This document shows, in pieces, positions 21,451-34,978 of a stretch of DNA of 64,000 nucleotides. Location: the NCBI GenBank assembly GCA_026214975.1, contig CM047805.1, forward strand, positions 189,109,620-189,173,619, given 5' to 3'. The notes under the pieces were generated by a model. It was not told the DNA's origin, made no database searches, and saw nothing but the letters and a program-made list of their open reading frames with translations. Numbering within the stretch: the first letter of the stretch is position 1; the number at the start of each line of letters is the position of its first letter. The translations under genes were made by a program, and so were the position numbers. Source of the stretch: Gentiana macrophylla (taxonomy: Eukaryota > Streptophyta > Magnoliopsida > Gentianales > Gentianaceae).

Positions 21451-24400
21451 ATGGAAGCTCAGAATCTAACCAGTATTCGCCAGCTAACCATTCCCCAGAG
21501 ACTACTTTCAGCTGTCGTGCCTGTCCTTTTTGTTGCAGTCAGTTATGTTGATCCAGGAAAATGGGCTGCTGCAGTTGAGGGAGGAGCTCGCTTTGGCTTG
21601 GATTTGATCTTGCTTTTGCTCATGTTCAGTTTTGCTGCTGTTCTTTGTCAGTACCTATCAGCTCGGATAGCTGTGGTTGCTAGTAGAGATCTTGCAAAGG
21701 TAATTTTGATTTCTCTCTTAATCCAGTATCAAAATACCAATAGTAAAGACATTGATATGGACATACTTTTGGTAGCTTTAAAGTCTTTTTTGCAAATCAC
21801 TTGGAGAGCAAATATTTTCATTGGAAATGACGGTCACAGTTTTGGATGTGCTATGGATGTAGAAACGAATTAATCAAAGTTCATGTTTTTGATAGAATGC
21901 AATAACATCCAGAAGTTGGAAACGTGTAACAATGTTTCTTTAGAAAAAGGAAAAAAGTTTAAAGGAACTGAGCATAAACATTGCCTAATATAACCAACTT
22001 TTGTAAATGATATCTGAATATTTACTCTACATGGTAAGCATAGTTTTCTTGTTAAATTACATGCACTAGTGGCCTTTAGTTATGCCTAACATACAGGTCC
22101 TTATTTTCCAAGTAACGTCCATGAGCAAAGTTGGACATTTCAATGATGCGTGGCTGACTATTATGCTATTTCCCGAACAACTTTCTTTCCTTTCCCCTAG
22201 ATGAAAGAGCTAGTTTGTCTGAACTTTACTTATATGTTTGATGTTAATGGCACAGGTTTGCAGCGTTGAATATGATAGCATTACCTGCATTGTTTTAGGA
22301 GCTCAAGCTGAGCTTTCTATGATTGGATTGGACCTTATGATGGTATGTATCTCCCGCGTCAATTTGGGATATGCGTATTTTTGTTCATCTATCATATTTT
22401 GCTTTCTTTCTCACTGTTATCTTACATATCATATCCTGCAGGTCGTTGGAACTGCTCATGGACTTAATGTACTTTTTGGAATTGACCTATTCACTGGAGT
22501 GCTATTAACTGCTGTTAATACCTTGGCATTGCCACTTTTTGCCATTCTGCTTGTAAGTTCGTATGGTCAAAATTTTCTTTTTTCCGAAGTTGACCGTTTT
22601 TTGTTTTCCTGATTCTAGTTGACATTTCTCATTTTGTTTTCTTGTAGGAGGATGGGAAAGTGAATTTACTAGCAGTATGCTTCTCCGTGGTTATTCTTTT
22701 ATTTTATGCTTTTGAAGTACTTTTAGGCCAACCCAAGAATCCACAGTCCCTTGGTGGAATTTCTGCACGGTTGAACGGGGAAAGCATTTTTGCTCTGATG
22801 AGCCTGCTTGGCTCCAATATAATGCCTCATAACTTTTACCTTCATTCGTCTCTTGTTCAGGTGTGTTTCTAATCATTCTTCCGTGATTTCATGCTTTAGA
22901 CCGTTGAATCTTTTCTTTTTCTCTAAATTTTATTTCCCTTGCAGCAAGTCAGTGGGCCAGGAGATGTGCCGAAGGGAGAATTGTGTCATGACCATCTTTT
23001 TGCCGTTTTCAGTATTTTTAGTGGCATTTTTTTGGTACATTATGAGCTAATGAGCTCTGCAGCTATTGAACTCAGCAGCTTGTCGACTTTTCAGGATATC
23101 TTAGACCAGGTTGGTTTTTTAAGAAATTGCCACAGCATATACAATATACATACATGTACACGTCAGAATCTGACCAAGTGTTAATTCAGGTATTTAGGAG
23201 TTCAATTGCTCCATTGGCTTTGATAGCTTTGATGTTTTTCTCCAACCAAGTGATGGCAGTGAGCTGGAATCATGGCGGACAAGTAGTCGTGCACAATATG
23301 TTGAAACTGGAAATTCCTGGTTGGCTTCATCATGCTACTATCAGAATTCTCGCGATTATTCCGGCCCTTTGTTGTTCCTGGAGTTCAGGAGCTGAAGGCA
23401 TTTACCAATTGCTGATATTCACACAAGTTATGATTGCTCTTATGCTACCAGCTTCTGTCATACCTCTATTTCGAGTCGCCTCGTCAAGCTCAATCATGGG
23501 TATCTATAAAATATCTCGGTTCGAAGAGTTTTTGGCTCTAGTTACATTTGTCGGTATGCTCGGCTTAAATGTTTTATTTTTCATGGAGCTTATGTTTGGG
23601 AGCACGGAATGGGCAAACAATTTGTGGGATACAGGAAGCAGTGTTCCGATCGCTTATGTTATTCTAGTCGTTTCTGCATCTGTCTCCTTTTGTTTGATGC
23701 TTTGGCTAGTGGCAACTCCATTAAAGTCTGCTTCATCTAGAATCAATGCTCAGGTGTATGATTGGTCTGGGGATATAATACAATCTTCTGAATTTGAGTC
23801 ATTTGTATCGCGAGAGCAAAACAATCTTGGTGTGCCTGAAGATCAGGTAGAAGGTATAGAAAAACAAGATCCAGGAATGGAACCGGTAAATTCCTTGGGG
23901 AGTTTTCTAGATTTATCAACTTCAACCGCTAACCTTAATCTACCAGATACGCTTTATGATTCTGAGGATGTTGGTCAGTTGGCTACCATTGATGAGAAGA
24001 CATCTGAGGTTACTTTTCCAGTTTCTTCTACTATCTGTAATAACGAAGGGTCTGCGACTAATTTGGGGGATACCTACTTGGACTTGAATTCTCGTGCAAC
24101 TGGTTCCGATACTGAGGATGCTCTCATGTTAAGTAACAAGTCCGTGGACTCGGTAGAGAAAACATCAAGAATCGATGGAGATTCACAGGAGAGGGCTAAG
24201 GATGATAATGAATCAACTGTACCTGATACGACCAATCAATCTCTGGCATCTGAAGGTCCTGGCTCCTTTAGAAGTCTTGGTGGTAGAAGTGATGAACCAG
24301 GAAGTGGCACTGGAAGTCTGTCGAAGTTAGCGGGGCTTGGGCGTGCGGTAGGCGCCAATTAACTATAATTCTAGATGAGTTTTGGGGACAGATATTTGAT

Positions 24401-26399
24401 TTCCATGGACAGCTCACTGTTGAAGCAAGTGCTAAGAAACTGGATACGGTACTCGGGCTAGTTAGCAAAGTGGATGCTAAATCTTCATCTTCCTCCTCAA
24501 TTAAGATGGATAATAATCGTGCAAAAGAGTCTATCGGAAATTTTCCTTCGATTCTATGATCACATCATCTTTATACAATTCAAATCAGCAAATGGGACAA
24601 GGCAAGTTCGGGGGTCTTCGTGTGGGGGGATGCAGAGAAGGCCATCTTCTTCCTTGTGGTCTACCCACTTGCAACCATTGGATGCGTACACAGGAAGAAA
24701 CCCTCTTGATTATACTGAAAGGCGATATTCTAGCATGCGTATTCCTTCTTCATCTGATAGCTATGAGCAACAGCCAGCCACGGTGCACGGCTATGAGCTA
24801 GCTTCATACTTGAGTCAAATATCAAAACAAAGGGAAGCTATGAATAATGGCCAGATGGAGCCACTAGCCCCCCCACCAGCATACACGTACTCTACTCAGA
24901 TGTCAAATGAAAGAGATTCTAGTCCAACATTAAATGGTGGTCAAGTTGAGGCTTTTGGCCCGAAATCTACATCTTTAGCAATGTCACGCTATGGAGATTT
25001 AGTCAGTGGTCGCCCTTCCATAAGACGACCCCTGAACTCGGTTAGCGGCTTAACACCTCCTGGTTTTGAAAAGGTTGCTATTTCCAGGAATACTTCGTTG
25101 AGACTAGACAGATCAGTGTTGAACACACCTTCTTCTCCGAAACCCATAGGGAGTAGTATAAACACTTCTGCTGACGCCAAAAAGTATCACAGCTTGCCAG
25201 ACATATCTGGCCTGCGAATACCCCATCAAGATTCTTCACCGATGTTCAATCAGAGTCGGCAGTGGGATAATTCATTGTCAACATTTGATCAGCAGCAGCA
25301 GCAGCGATTTTCTTCTGGCTATCTTCCTTCGGAAGTTTGTAAAGATGTTTTCTCATTACAGTACAGTTCCGGGTTAAGCACCGGATCTATGTGGTCTAGG
25401 CAGCCTTTTGAACAATTTGGTGTGGCAGATAAAAGCCATGTTGAAGGAGGAGGTGAACAACAGGTGAACAACAGTGCCCAAGAAACCGCGATAGATTCAG
25501 AAGCAAAGCTCCTCCAGTCTTTTAGATATTGCATCATGAGAATACTGAAGCTTGATGGATCTGAATGGTTGTTTAAACAGAACGATGGTACGGATGAGGA
25601 TCTTATAGATCGTGTAGCTGCACGGGAGAAATTCCTCTACGATGCTGAAAGCAGTCAGATTTTAAATATACAAAACAGTGCTGCTGCTGCTGCTTCTCTT
25701 CTTAGAACAAGTGAAGATGCTGATTATATGAAGTTCTTAGTTACATCAGTTCCGCATTGTGGAGAGGGGTGTGTCTATAAGGTTGATCTCATCGTAAGCT
25801 TCAGCGGCGTGTGGTGTATTCACAGGATACTCGAGCTTTCACTTATGGAAAGCAGACCGGAGTTGTGGGGGAAATATACTTTCGTGTTAATCGTCTCCAG
25901 GTATGATTTTTTTTATAAAAAATAAAGCAAGCTTTAATGATTTAGAATTTCCTTTTCCTGTATGAAACTGTTGGTTTGATGTATTCGGGTTGTGGTTGGT
26001 GGTTTGCAGGGGATTATGGAATTGGCGTTTTTCAGGGCTAGATCACCAATGACGCCGTGCTTTTGTCTCCAACTTCCAGATGGATGGCAGCAGAGGTCAT
26101 CAAGTCCAAGTACAAATGGAAACATGCAGCAGCTGCTACCACCACATCCGAAGGCAGCAGGACACGGGAAGTGCACGACAGCAGCAATGCTAGTGGAGAT
26201 AGTCAAAGACGTGGAGCTAGCAATATCGTGTAGAAAAGGAAGAACAGGAACAGCAGCAGGTGATGTAGCTTTCCCAAAAGGGAAAGAAAACTTGGCGTCT
26301 GTGTTGAAACGATACAAACGCCGTTTATCGAGTAAGTCCATTGGTGGTGGAGGAAACCAAGAGAGCCGTAAGGCGGTCTCGACGTCATCTCAACGTTAG
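21451..26399 (+). CDS. EIN2: EIN2, ethylene-signalling NRAMP-like membrane protein
   Basis: EIN2 passes the ethylene signal from ER-resident receptors/CTR1 to the nucleus through a cleavable C-terminal half. Coding exons are 21451-21699, 22256-22342, 22442-22552, 22648-22860, 22945-23109, 23190-25900 and 26010-26399, all bounded by GT/AG. The product is about 1310 residues, usual for the family. The N-terminal NRAMP-like half (about residues 1-470) shows [15 protein letters not shown] and S-S-G-A-E-G. The segment around G-T-G-S-L-S (about 24310) corresponds to the region of the first CTR1 phosphosite, and Y-H-S-L-P-D-I-S (about 25190) may be the second. The last exon has the nuclear-localisation block K-R-Y-K-R-R-L. 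Four one-base losses interrupt the large exon: near 24350, 24540-24550, 24600-24635 and 25890. Reading stays EIN2-like across each, so sequence error is more likely than decay. The ATG at 21451 is the first in frame. Confidence 0.96.
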
Positions 26400-27076
26400 T
26401 AGACACACCAATTGGTTAGCTGAATGTTTGTTTTGTTGTTGTAATTAAATAGTGACATATGGGGGGAGATGTTCAACTAACCAGCTGGAAGCAAAAAGGT
26501 AATAAGAGAATATACTACAATGGAGTTGGATAGAAGATAGGTAGGGGGTGGATATTTTGTGAAAGATGTAACTCAACATTGCCCAACAGTTTAAACTTTT
26601 GTTGGGAGCAGAAAATTACCTCTTTTTTTTTTCTTTTTTTTTTGTTGTTGTTGTTGTTGTTCTTTTTGTGGTGTTTGACTTGGATTGGGAATTACAGATT
26701 TTTGTACTAGTGATACATGTTTTTGCTTTTCAAACACTTATGAATTATTAGCACAGAAACATTTCTCTGGTCAAATGGAGTCTTATCTGGTCATCATCCT
26801 CAGATTATAGAGTTGATTGAAGCTGTGATCTTGGATTAAAATTAAGTTTTGATTCAAAAACTTTGTTCCAATGGTTGATTTGACGATTTTTCGATTCTTT
26901 CATCATCAAGCACTGTGCACAACCTTTTTGTCTTCAATAATAATGTCATCAAGACTTCTGATTTGATTTACGATTTCAGCAATTCGAGTGAGTTAAACTT
27001 GCATGGTTTCATTATCATTCTTTGAGAAATTATCAAGGTCCCTCCAAAGAAATTGAAGCTTCTTAGATTTAACATT
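26400..27076 (+). other. EIN2 3' untranslated and downstream region
   Basis: T-rich and (GTT)n-containing DNA follows the stop. No gene is seen up to the Ty3 target duplication at 27077-27081. The poly-A site was not resolved. Confidence 0.55.
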
Positions 27077-27081
27077 TTAAT

Positions 27082-29243
27082 TGTAACGTCCCGCCCCAGA
27101 ATCTGGTTCTTATCCTAAGAGCGTTCACGCGTATAACGTTAAATAAATCTAAAATTATCTGCCACCTCTACGTCGTCGTATCAAAAATAAAGCAACTGAG
27201 CCAAAAGACTGGGTATAAAACATAAATCTACTAAAATAGAATACAAACCATCTAGGGGTAAAAAAAAAAGGAAAAACTTACAACAACGATATAAAACTTA
27301 CAACGTCACGATCGCTCAAAAGAACGATACCAAACTAGTCTCACAAACTTGAAATAAAAGTACAACAAACTTATAAGAGAATCTACAAGATAAACCGTAT
27401 AACCTTTAAAAGAAAAGTGAAGGAAAACATCGAGTGACTTCAACGCCATCAAAACGTCATTGAACTCCTCGACGAGCTCAAGGCTAACTGATCAACTGTT
27501 CGTCTTCTTCTCACCCCCAAACACATAGAAAAATATGCATTCGAGGTAAGTACAACGTACTCGGTAAGAAAAGAGAAGCTATGATAACAACTATAGTTTA
27601 TAAAGAAAAGATAATTATTTAATTAGTTATTTAAGTGAGACCGACTCAATCTAGGGTTCACTTCATGCTCATCAACATGTTGTGACTAATCTGTTTCTAG
27701 CTTAACCTATCTATGTTACAACCGCACTCTCAAGGGCCTTCTGCGCGATCCCCCAGCAGAGTCCTCAGTAATTAGGGTGTTTGACCTCTGAGTTCTTCCA
27801 CCTTGGGAACACTCTTTTGCAACATATTAGTGGATCACACCAATACCCACGAAGTCTAGAAAAGGTAGACTCCGATAGCACGCACACCTCAAACAGAGTC
27901 CCTCCGTGCTTAGGGTCTTTTGACTCACGAAGTTCTTCCACCTTCGAGAGGTAGCACATGCATCGCGGTTTAGCCTGGTGCCTAGCCAAGAGAGACAGGT
28001 TGTTTAATCTTTTACTAGTCAAGTCGTTGTTTATTAGGTTATTAGCTAGCCAACCTAAGTATTTTCAAGTAATCTCCTCCTCACATAGACTACTCTCTTC
28101 CTGAACCACTGAACACGGACAAGTCCTAGCACATACACGGATGTTGATGAATCCTAATTCATCAAAGCACAAGCCTATCATGCTCTTCCGGCGGATCCGA
28201 ACTTCAACTCCCTTTAAGAGTACATTCGGTGTTTTAAGCCGAACGAATCGAAGCTCAATTCAGGCTTGTCCACGTTTATACCATATTAACATATCATATA
28301 TAAAGGTTTCATAAAGATAAATCATGCTTATAGGTGAACGACAACCAACAAAGAAAGAAGGACAAAACAAGCTAGGCGCCCGTTTAAGACCCTGGGCGCC
28401 CGTCTCAACCTTCTACGGGCGCCCGTCCAAAGCTGGGCGCCCGTCCCACTATACCCGACGCCCGTCCACCTAAAACAGCTTTCAATCTCGAATGTAAAAC
28501 AACACTTCAGGCGCCCGTCGGAGAGAGGCCAGGCGCTTTCGTCCGAATGTACTCCTGCGGCAGACGCCCGTCCACCTGGTTCGACCCAAACCCTAGAATC
28601 ATCATCATGCGATTTCCGGATCGTTTCCAAACCAAACATCGGCAAGAACAACACGAAAAACACCGAAAACTACATCTAGACATACCATAGCACTTATGAT
28701 CAATGCTCAACCCAACAACTCATCTCTCTAGCACCAAAACACTTTACAAAAACATCTAAACCTTATAAAGACAATTGAGATCATAGGGGTAGTTCTCCTT
28801 ACCTAAATGCAGACACCAACCGGATCAAAACTCGAGAAAAGTCTGCGCAACACAACCAAACCGAAGGCAAAACGCTGTCTCTACACGACGATTCCAACTC
28901 TTGAATTTGCTCGGAAAAAGCGATCAACCCTTCCTTTGATGGTTGAAGAACTCTTCTAGTCTCTCCTTTTCTTTCTCATTTGCACAGAGAGAGGGGGAAA
29001 CGTGAAAATGATTTCTAATTAGGTTTAGGAGATTAGTGTTAGGTTAACCTTAAATACCCACTTCCAAAATAAACCCTTTTTACTAAAACACCCTTGCTTA
29101 ACAAAAATCTGGTTTTTTTTCTCTCTTATATAACAAAATATATATATATATAAATATACTTCAAATCGTTTAATTAAATAACCCGAAAAACCTGAATTTG
29201 TTAAAAGACTTTTTACCCTTTTCTGAAAAGTCGGGATGTTACA
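27082..29243 (-). repeat. 3' LTR of the pol-less Ty3 element
   Basis: It starts TGTAACGTCC and ends GATGTTACA, with the purine tract immediately to the right. The CGCCCGT array lies at about 28374-28575. It contains the same ordered landmarks as the 8.4-kb element's LTR (GTAAGTACAA, AATCTTTTA-CTAGTCAA, TCATCAAAGCACAAG). Confidence 0.92.
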
Positions 29244-32200
29244 TTCTTCCCCTAAAAGAAGTTTCGTCCTCGAAACTTGCCGAACCAACACCACTCTCAA
29301 CTTAGATACCGGTTTATGTACCTTCTAGTTCACTTTTAAAAACACACCAATGTTATCTCCAACTGATTTGAACCTTAGTAATTTCATCGACAAGACTTGA
29401 TGATTTTCCACACAACTAATCTTGCACTTGGACTCCAAGCACCATTCTATCTTATTCACACCTTTCATCTACCTTATGCTCAACTCTACTAACCTAACTT
29501 CTTAAACTCCTCCTATAACACTTTGTCCCAAAAGTCATGCCAATCCTCTAGTTAACATGTAGTATTCTTCCGTGTTCTTTGTCCATTCATCACCCTTACA
29601 CGAAGTTTCCAGACTTACACAAAAGTTACTCTGATCTATACATTCGCCTTACCTCAAGAAACTAACTATTAACTTAAAGAACTTCAATTCCGCCTTGTTA
29701 TCAATTCAAGACTAAACCATCTATAACACATCCAAACCATAGACAAACTTCAATCTTTCCTAGTCTCCAAAAAGGTAACCATATAAACATCTTCTACCAA
29801 CCTTATAAGGCTTTCCTATAGACAAGAAAACGACTTTCGATGGTGAGTTTATCAAAGAACCATAATTTTATAGTCCAATAGAATATTGGAGTTGTGAAAG
29901 AGTTTATTTTTAAACAACACATCTATAAGAAACAAAGTTTTAAACTTGTCCTCACTTTGATTCCGAAGGAAGGTAAGAATGGTTATGCAAATATTTTGAA
30001 AATTTGAAACTACTAAGGAGATAGCAAATAGGAAAAATCTTGAGATGTATAACACAAAATGAAGACGGATTGAACTTGGTTCACATGCATATAATAAAAC
30101 ATTTGTTTAGATAATGCAAAATGGATGATATATAAAATTTGCCTATATGAGGGTACTTGTGATAAGTCACTAAAAACAAAAGTACTCTGACTGAGACATT
30201 TATCACAGCCAGAGGTCATTCTACAAAATCCAGATTGGAACATTTTCCTTTCTCTTGAAGTAAGTGGTATGATTGAATGCAAAATAAAGACAAACTTGCT
30301 ATTAAAGAGTTCAATAGAAAGGTCTGAAGTGGAAGAAGTCTCAAATATTATTCAAATATGTACATATACATATAATAAATATATATAAAAATTTGAAGAC
30401 GAATAATATTCTTTCGAAAGATTTCATGCTGAGAATCCAAGTAAATTGGTGAAATGTTGCGAAAGGGGTCATGAATGATAACGTGGAAAAGAAAGCAAAA
30501 GAATTCAGAAAATGCATAATCTATTTCTTTCAACAACCGTTGCTGCTTAAAATATTATTTTTGAAAGGGGAAAACATCTTCTCCAAAGGTTCAAAGATAA
30601 AGGTAAACCGGAGAAGTGCTTCGTGAAGAAATCATAAGTGACGATCGAGTAAAAAGAAAACACAAGAGTTTCGAATAGTGCATGTCTTTGTGTCGTTCAA
30701 AGATTCACTCAATAAGGACTATTGTGATTTTGTTAAAAGGTTTTGAATTGAAGGGGAAAGTGTTCAAAGGATAAGAACAACCCTTTGTTCTTAAAATAAA
30801 AAATCAGAAAGTCATTTCTTCCAATTTGAAGAAAGAAGGTTTAGAATAAAACAAAACAACTTAACACCTGTAGTAAAAATTTTTTCTTTGTCGAGGAAAA
30901 TTCTTAACAAAATAAGTTGCATGCTAAAATCCTTTATCAAACGTAGCTTTAAAAGACGTGCATGAGTTGTAAGGGAGGTTCAACTACTCGCTTATTCAAA
31001 GACAAAAATTTCATAGGGAGTAAAAGATGCAGTATCTTGAAAGTAATTATCGATAGAACTTTTGAACACATGTATATAATTTTTTTTTTTAAAAGTAGCC
31101 TGGAGTTACTAAATAACACTTTGGTAAGGAATGGTTGTTCACGTATTCTTACCGGAAGACAAAGGATTATGTAATTAAAATGGATGTTTTGAGAAAGTTT
31201 GATCTTTCCACCTGTTTTTAAATGTATAAAATTCTAATAAAAGAGTTGAGTCTTTAAACAAAAGTTTTACGCACCAAAACATCGTGTATGGGATGCATTG
31301 AAGGTAATCACTAGGATGTAAAAGTGTATTGACCCGAATTTGCTAAACATGATGCAATGAAAGGGTATGCAGTTGCGCGCTCAAATAGTTCAAAGGATGA
31401 GAAACTCATTTCCTTTAAATCAAGCATTTGACACTATGAAAACATCTTCATAAAAAAAAAAACATCAAAGTATCGCACACTTGAAAAATAAAACTTACCA
31501 TGGAAGAACTCTCACGAGTTCAAAAGTTTCAAACGGATGATCCAAATACCACATTGGTCACAAATAGTATGCAAGGGAAAAACATTTGAAATTAGAGGTA
31601 ACTAAGTGTGAATCCAAATGATTATAAAAAGTACCTCGTTAAAGAAAACATGGGATTGGAAAGTCACCATGTAAGTGTTTCTTGTCACAAAAGGGTATTA
31701 AATCTACAACACTTAATATCTACTCACTAAACTTCTTATTTTGGATAACAAGTAAGTTAGGGTCTTATGCTTCAAAGCCTTCCCAACACATACTACCCCA
31801 CACCTAAACTTCCAAGGTGAAAGAATGTTGTATGGCCTTTCATGAACAAGTACTTAAAAGGGTTTTAAGAGTTTAAGTACATACATCAACCATGAAATGA
31901 TTGACTTGCACAAAGTAACCCAAATTAATTTTGAACAAGATGTAAAAGAAAAATTGTAGGTATACAAGCTTTACATATGCTACACAAAATTCAGAATTTA
32001 TGGAAAAGCATAAGTTGGTTAAAAATAATTATTTTCACAATCTAACTTTGCAAGCTGTCAAAACTTTCAGAAATTTAAAATCTGCATTAATTTGCAGATT
32101 GAACTCAAACTAGAAATAATTAGCACTTGACTCCAAAACAAAATTGCAGATCAGAGAGTTTTCTACAACATATCAAAAATTTAAGTCATTTGAAGATGTT

Positions 32201-32919
32201 TAGCTTATTCAAAACAGACTCATAAGTAAGAGTACCGCTGCAGAATTTTCTGAACAGAGTACTCCTCCTTGTTAAACAATTTATGAACAATCCATATTGA
32301 AAACTAAGTTGATGCCAAAATAGAAAATGTAGATAAGGCAATTTCCTAAGTGACTGCAAATTTATAGAATTTTGAAACATCAAGTAATATTAAAAGACAT
32401 ATAGAAACGTGAACAAAGTTGTTTTACTCGTTTTGCATAACACCAAAATAAAAAATCAAGGTAATGATTGAATCAAAAGGTCGCAATAAGAAAACTTTAA
32501 ATCCTCCAAGAAAAGAGCAAAAGGAGAAAAGTCTAGAAGCTCCAAAAGAAGAGAAGGGTTCTCGCTAAAGATCCTAGAAGGAACACTGAGGGCATCACAT
32601 AAAGGATGTGAGCTTGGAACTCTAACTAACCTTTGCCTAGGAAGACTCTTCACCTGGTCCTAGTGAAACTTGACTAAGGTCTAAAGATTCTTAGTTTTAC
32701 GATTTTCCACCAAGAACAAAAGAAGTCGAAAAAGGTTCTAAAATATCTAAGATACCTTATCTTAAAAACAAAAGTTTAGGTCAAAGAAAGAAACTTCTAT
32801 GAATTCCTCGCACTTACAGAAAGATCAAAGAAGTCGAAATGGTTACTAAGCGCCTTAAAGGTCTTATCTTAAGGAAGGGAAGCCTAGAAAAGCAAGGAAC
32901 GCTTCGCTCTGATACCAAC
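29244..32919 (-). mobile_element. Non-coding interior of the pol-less Ty3 element
   Basis: About 3.7 kb of AT-rich sequence has no frame above about 90 codons and no polyprotein motif on either strand. Only the segments next to the two LTRs resemble the pol-bearing relative. This is consistent with a large retrotransposon derivative that depends on enzymes supplied in trans. Confidence 0.7.
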
Positions 32920-34978
32920 CGTAACGCCCGCTCCAGATACCGAGCCCTTATCCGGAAGAGAACGTTCGCGCGTATAACGTTAAATAAATCTAAAATTATA
33001 CGCCACCTCTACGCTGTCAGTATCAAAAATAAAGCAACGGAAGCCCAAAAGACTCGGGTATAAAACATAAATGCTACTAGAATAGAATACAAACCATCTA
33101 GGGGGTAAAAAAAAGGAAAAGCTTACAACAACGATATAAAACTTACAACGTCACGATGCCTCAAAAGAACGATACCAAACTAGTCTCACAAACTTGAAAT
33201 AAAAGTACAACAAGCTTATAAGAGAATCTACAAGATAAACCGTACAACCTTTAAAAGAAAAGTGAAGGAAAACATCAGAGTGACTTCAACGCCATCAAAA
33301 CGTCATTGAACTCCTCGACGAGCTCAAGGCTAACTCGATCAACTCTGTTTCGCCTTCTCACCCCCAAACACATAGAAAAATATGCATTCGAGGTAAGTAC
33401 AACGTGCTCAAGAAGAAAGAGAAGCTATGATAACAACTATAGTTTATAAAGAAAAGATAATTATTTAATTAGTTATTTAAGTGAGACCGACTCAATCTAG
33501 GGTTCACTTCATGCTCATCAACATGTTGTGACTAACTGTTTCTAGCTTAACCTATCTATGTTACAACCGCACTCAAGGGCACTACGCGCATCCCCTCAGC
33601 AGAGTCCCTCTGTACTTAGGGTCTTTTGACCTACGAAGTTCTTCCACCTTCAGAGGTAGCACATGCATCGCGGTTTAGCCTGGTGCCTAGCCAAGAGAGA
33701 CAGTTTGTTTAATCTTTTACTAGTCAAGTCGTTGTTTATTAGGTTATTAGCTAGCCAACCTAAGTATTTTCAAGTAATCTCCTCACATAGACTACTCTCT
33801 TCCTGACCACTAGACACGGACAAGTCCTAGCACATACACAGGCGTTGATGAATCCTAATTCATCAAAGCACAAGCCTATCATGCTCTTCCGACGGATCCG
33901 AACTTCAACTCCCTTTAAGAGTACATTCGGTGTTTTAACTGAACGAATCGAAGCTCAATTCAGGATTGTCCACGTTTATACCATATTAACATATCATATA
34001 TAAAGGTTTCATAAAGATAAATCATGCTTATAGGGTCGAACGACAACCAACAAAGAAAGAAGGACAAAACAAGCTGACGCCCGCTTAAGACCCTGGGACG
34101 CCCGTCTCGAACCTTACTCGGCGCCCGTCCAAAGCCGGACGCCCGTCCCACTATACCTGCACGCCCGTCCACCTAAAAGCGCTTTCAATCTCGAATGTAA
34201 AACAACACTTCAGACGCCCGTCCGAGAGAGGCCAGACGCTTCGTCTGAAAATATTTCTCGAGTGCAGGCGCCCGTCCAGGTGAACCAGACGCCAGCCCAC
34301 CTGGTTCGACCCAAACCCTGAATCATCATCATGCGATTTCCGGATCGTTTCCAAACCAAACATCAAAAAGAACAACACGTAAAAACACCGAAAACTACAT
34401 CTAGACATACCATAGCACTTATGATCAATGCTCAACCCAACAACTCATCTCTAGCACCAAAACACTTTACAAAAACATCTAAACCTTATAAAAGACAATT
34501 GAGATCATAGGGGTAGTTCTCCTTACCTAAATACAAAATGACCAACCGAGATCAAAACTCGTAGAAAAGTCACTGCAACACAACCAAACCGAAGGCAAAA
34601 CGCCATCCTCTACACGGCGATTCCAACTCTTGAATTTGCTCGGAAAAGCGATCAACCCTTCCTTTGATGGTTGAAGAACTCTTCTAGTCTCTCCTTTTCT
34701 TTCTCATTTGCACAGAGAGAGAGGGGAAACGTGGCCGATTTCTAATTAGGTTTAGGAGATTAGTGTTAGGTTAACCTTAAATACCCACTTCCAAAATAAA
34801 CCCCTTTTTACTAAAACACCCTTGCTTAACAAAAATCTGGTTTTTTTTTTCTCTCTTATATAACAAAATATATATATATATATATAAATATACTTCAAAT
34901 CGTTTAATTAAATAACCCGAAAAACCTGAATTTGTTAAAAGACTTTTTTACCCTTTTCTGAAAAGTCGGGATGTTACA
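32920..34978 (-). repeat. 5' LTR of the pol-less Ty3 element
   Basis: This is the partner of 27082-29243. The primer site GCTCTGATACCA lies just to its left, so transcription runs leftward. It carries a CGCCCGT array at about 34076-34305. The LTR start reads CGTAACG where the other copy has TGTAACG. Confidence 0.92.

Larger units (their letters stand above)
27082..34978 (-). mobile_element. Ty3-type LTR element without recognisable pol (LARD-like), 7.9 kb
   Basis: LTRs of 2.16 and 2.06 kb (27082-29243, 32920-34978) flank 3.68 kb of AT-rich interior. TTAAT is duplicated exactly at 27077-27081 and 34979-34983, and the outer ends are TGTAACG and GTTACA. Inside the right LTR, GCTCTGATACCA (32906-32917) is a perfect complement of the initiator-tRNA-Met primer site, two bases from the LTR. 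The purine tract lies beside 29244 (read as TTTTAGGGGAAGAA on the minus strand). Only the last few codons of a Ty3 ORF (F-E-D-E-T-like, about 29250-29280) are recognisable. No RT, integrase or long frame was seen. LTR and edge sequences are related to the pol-bearing element at 8396-16395. Confidence 0.93.

Noticed and set aside
27765..28022. Minus-strand 85-codon frame in an LTR
   Set aside because: It lies wholly inside the LTR, is broken in the other LTR copy, and has no motif.
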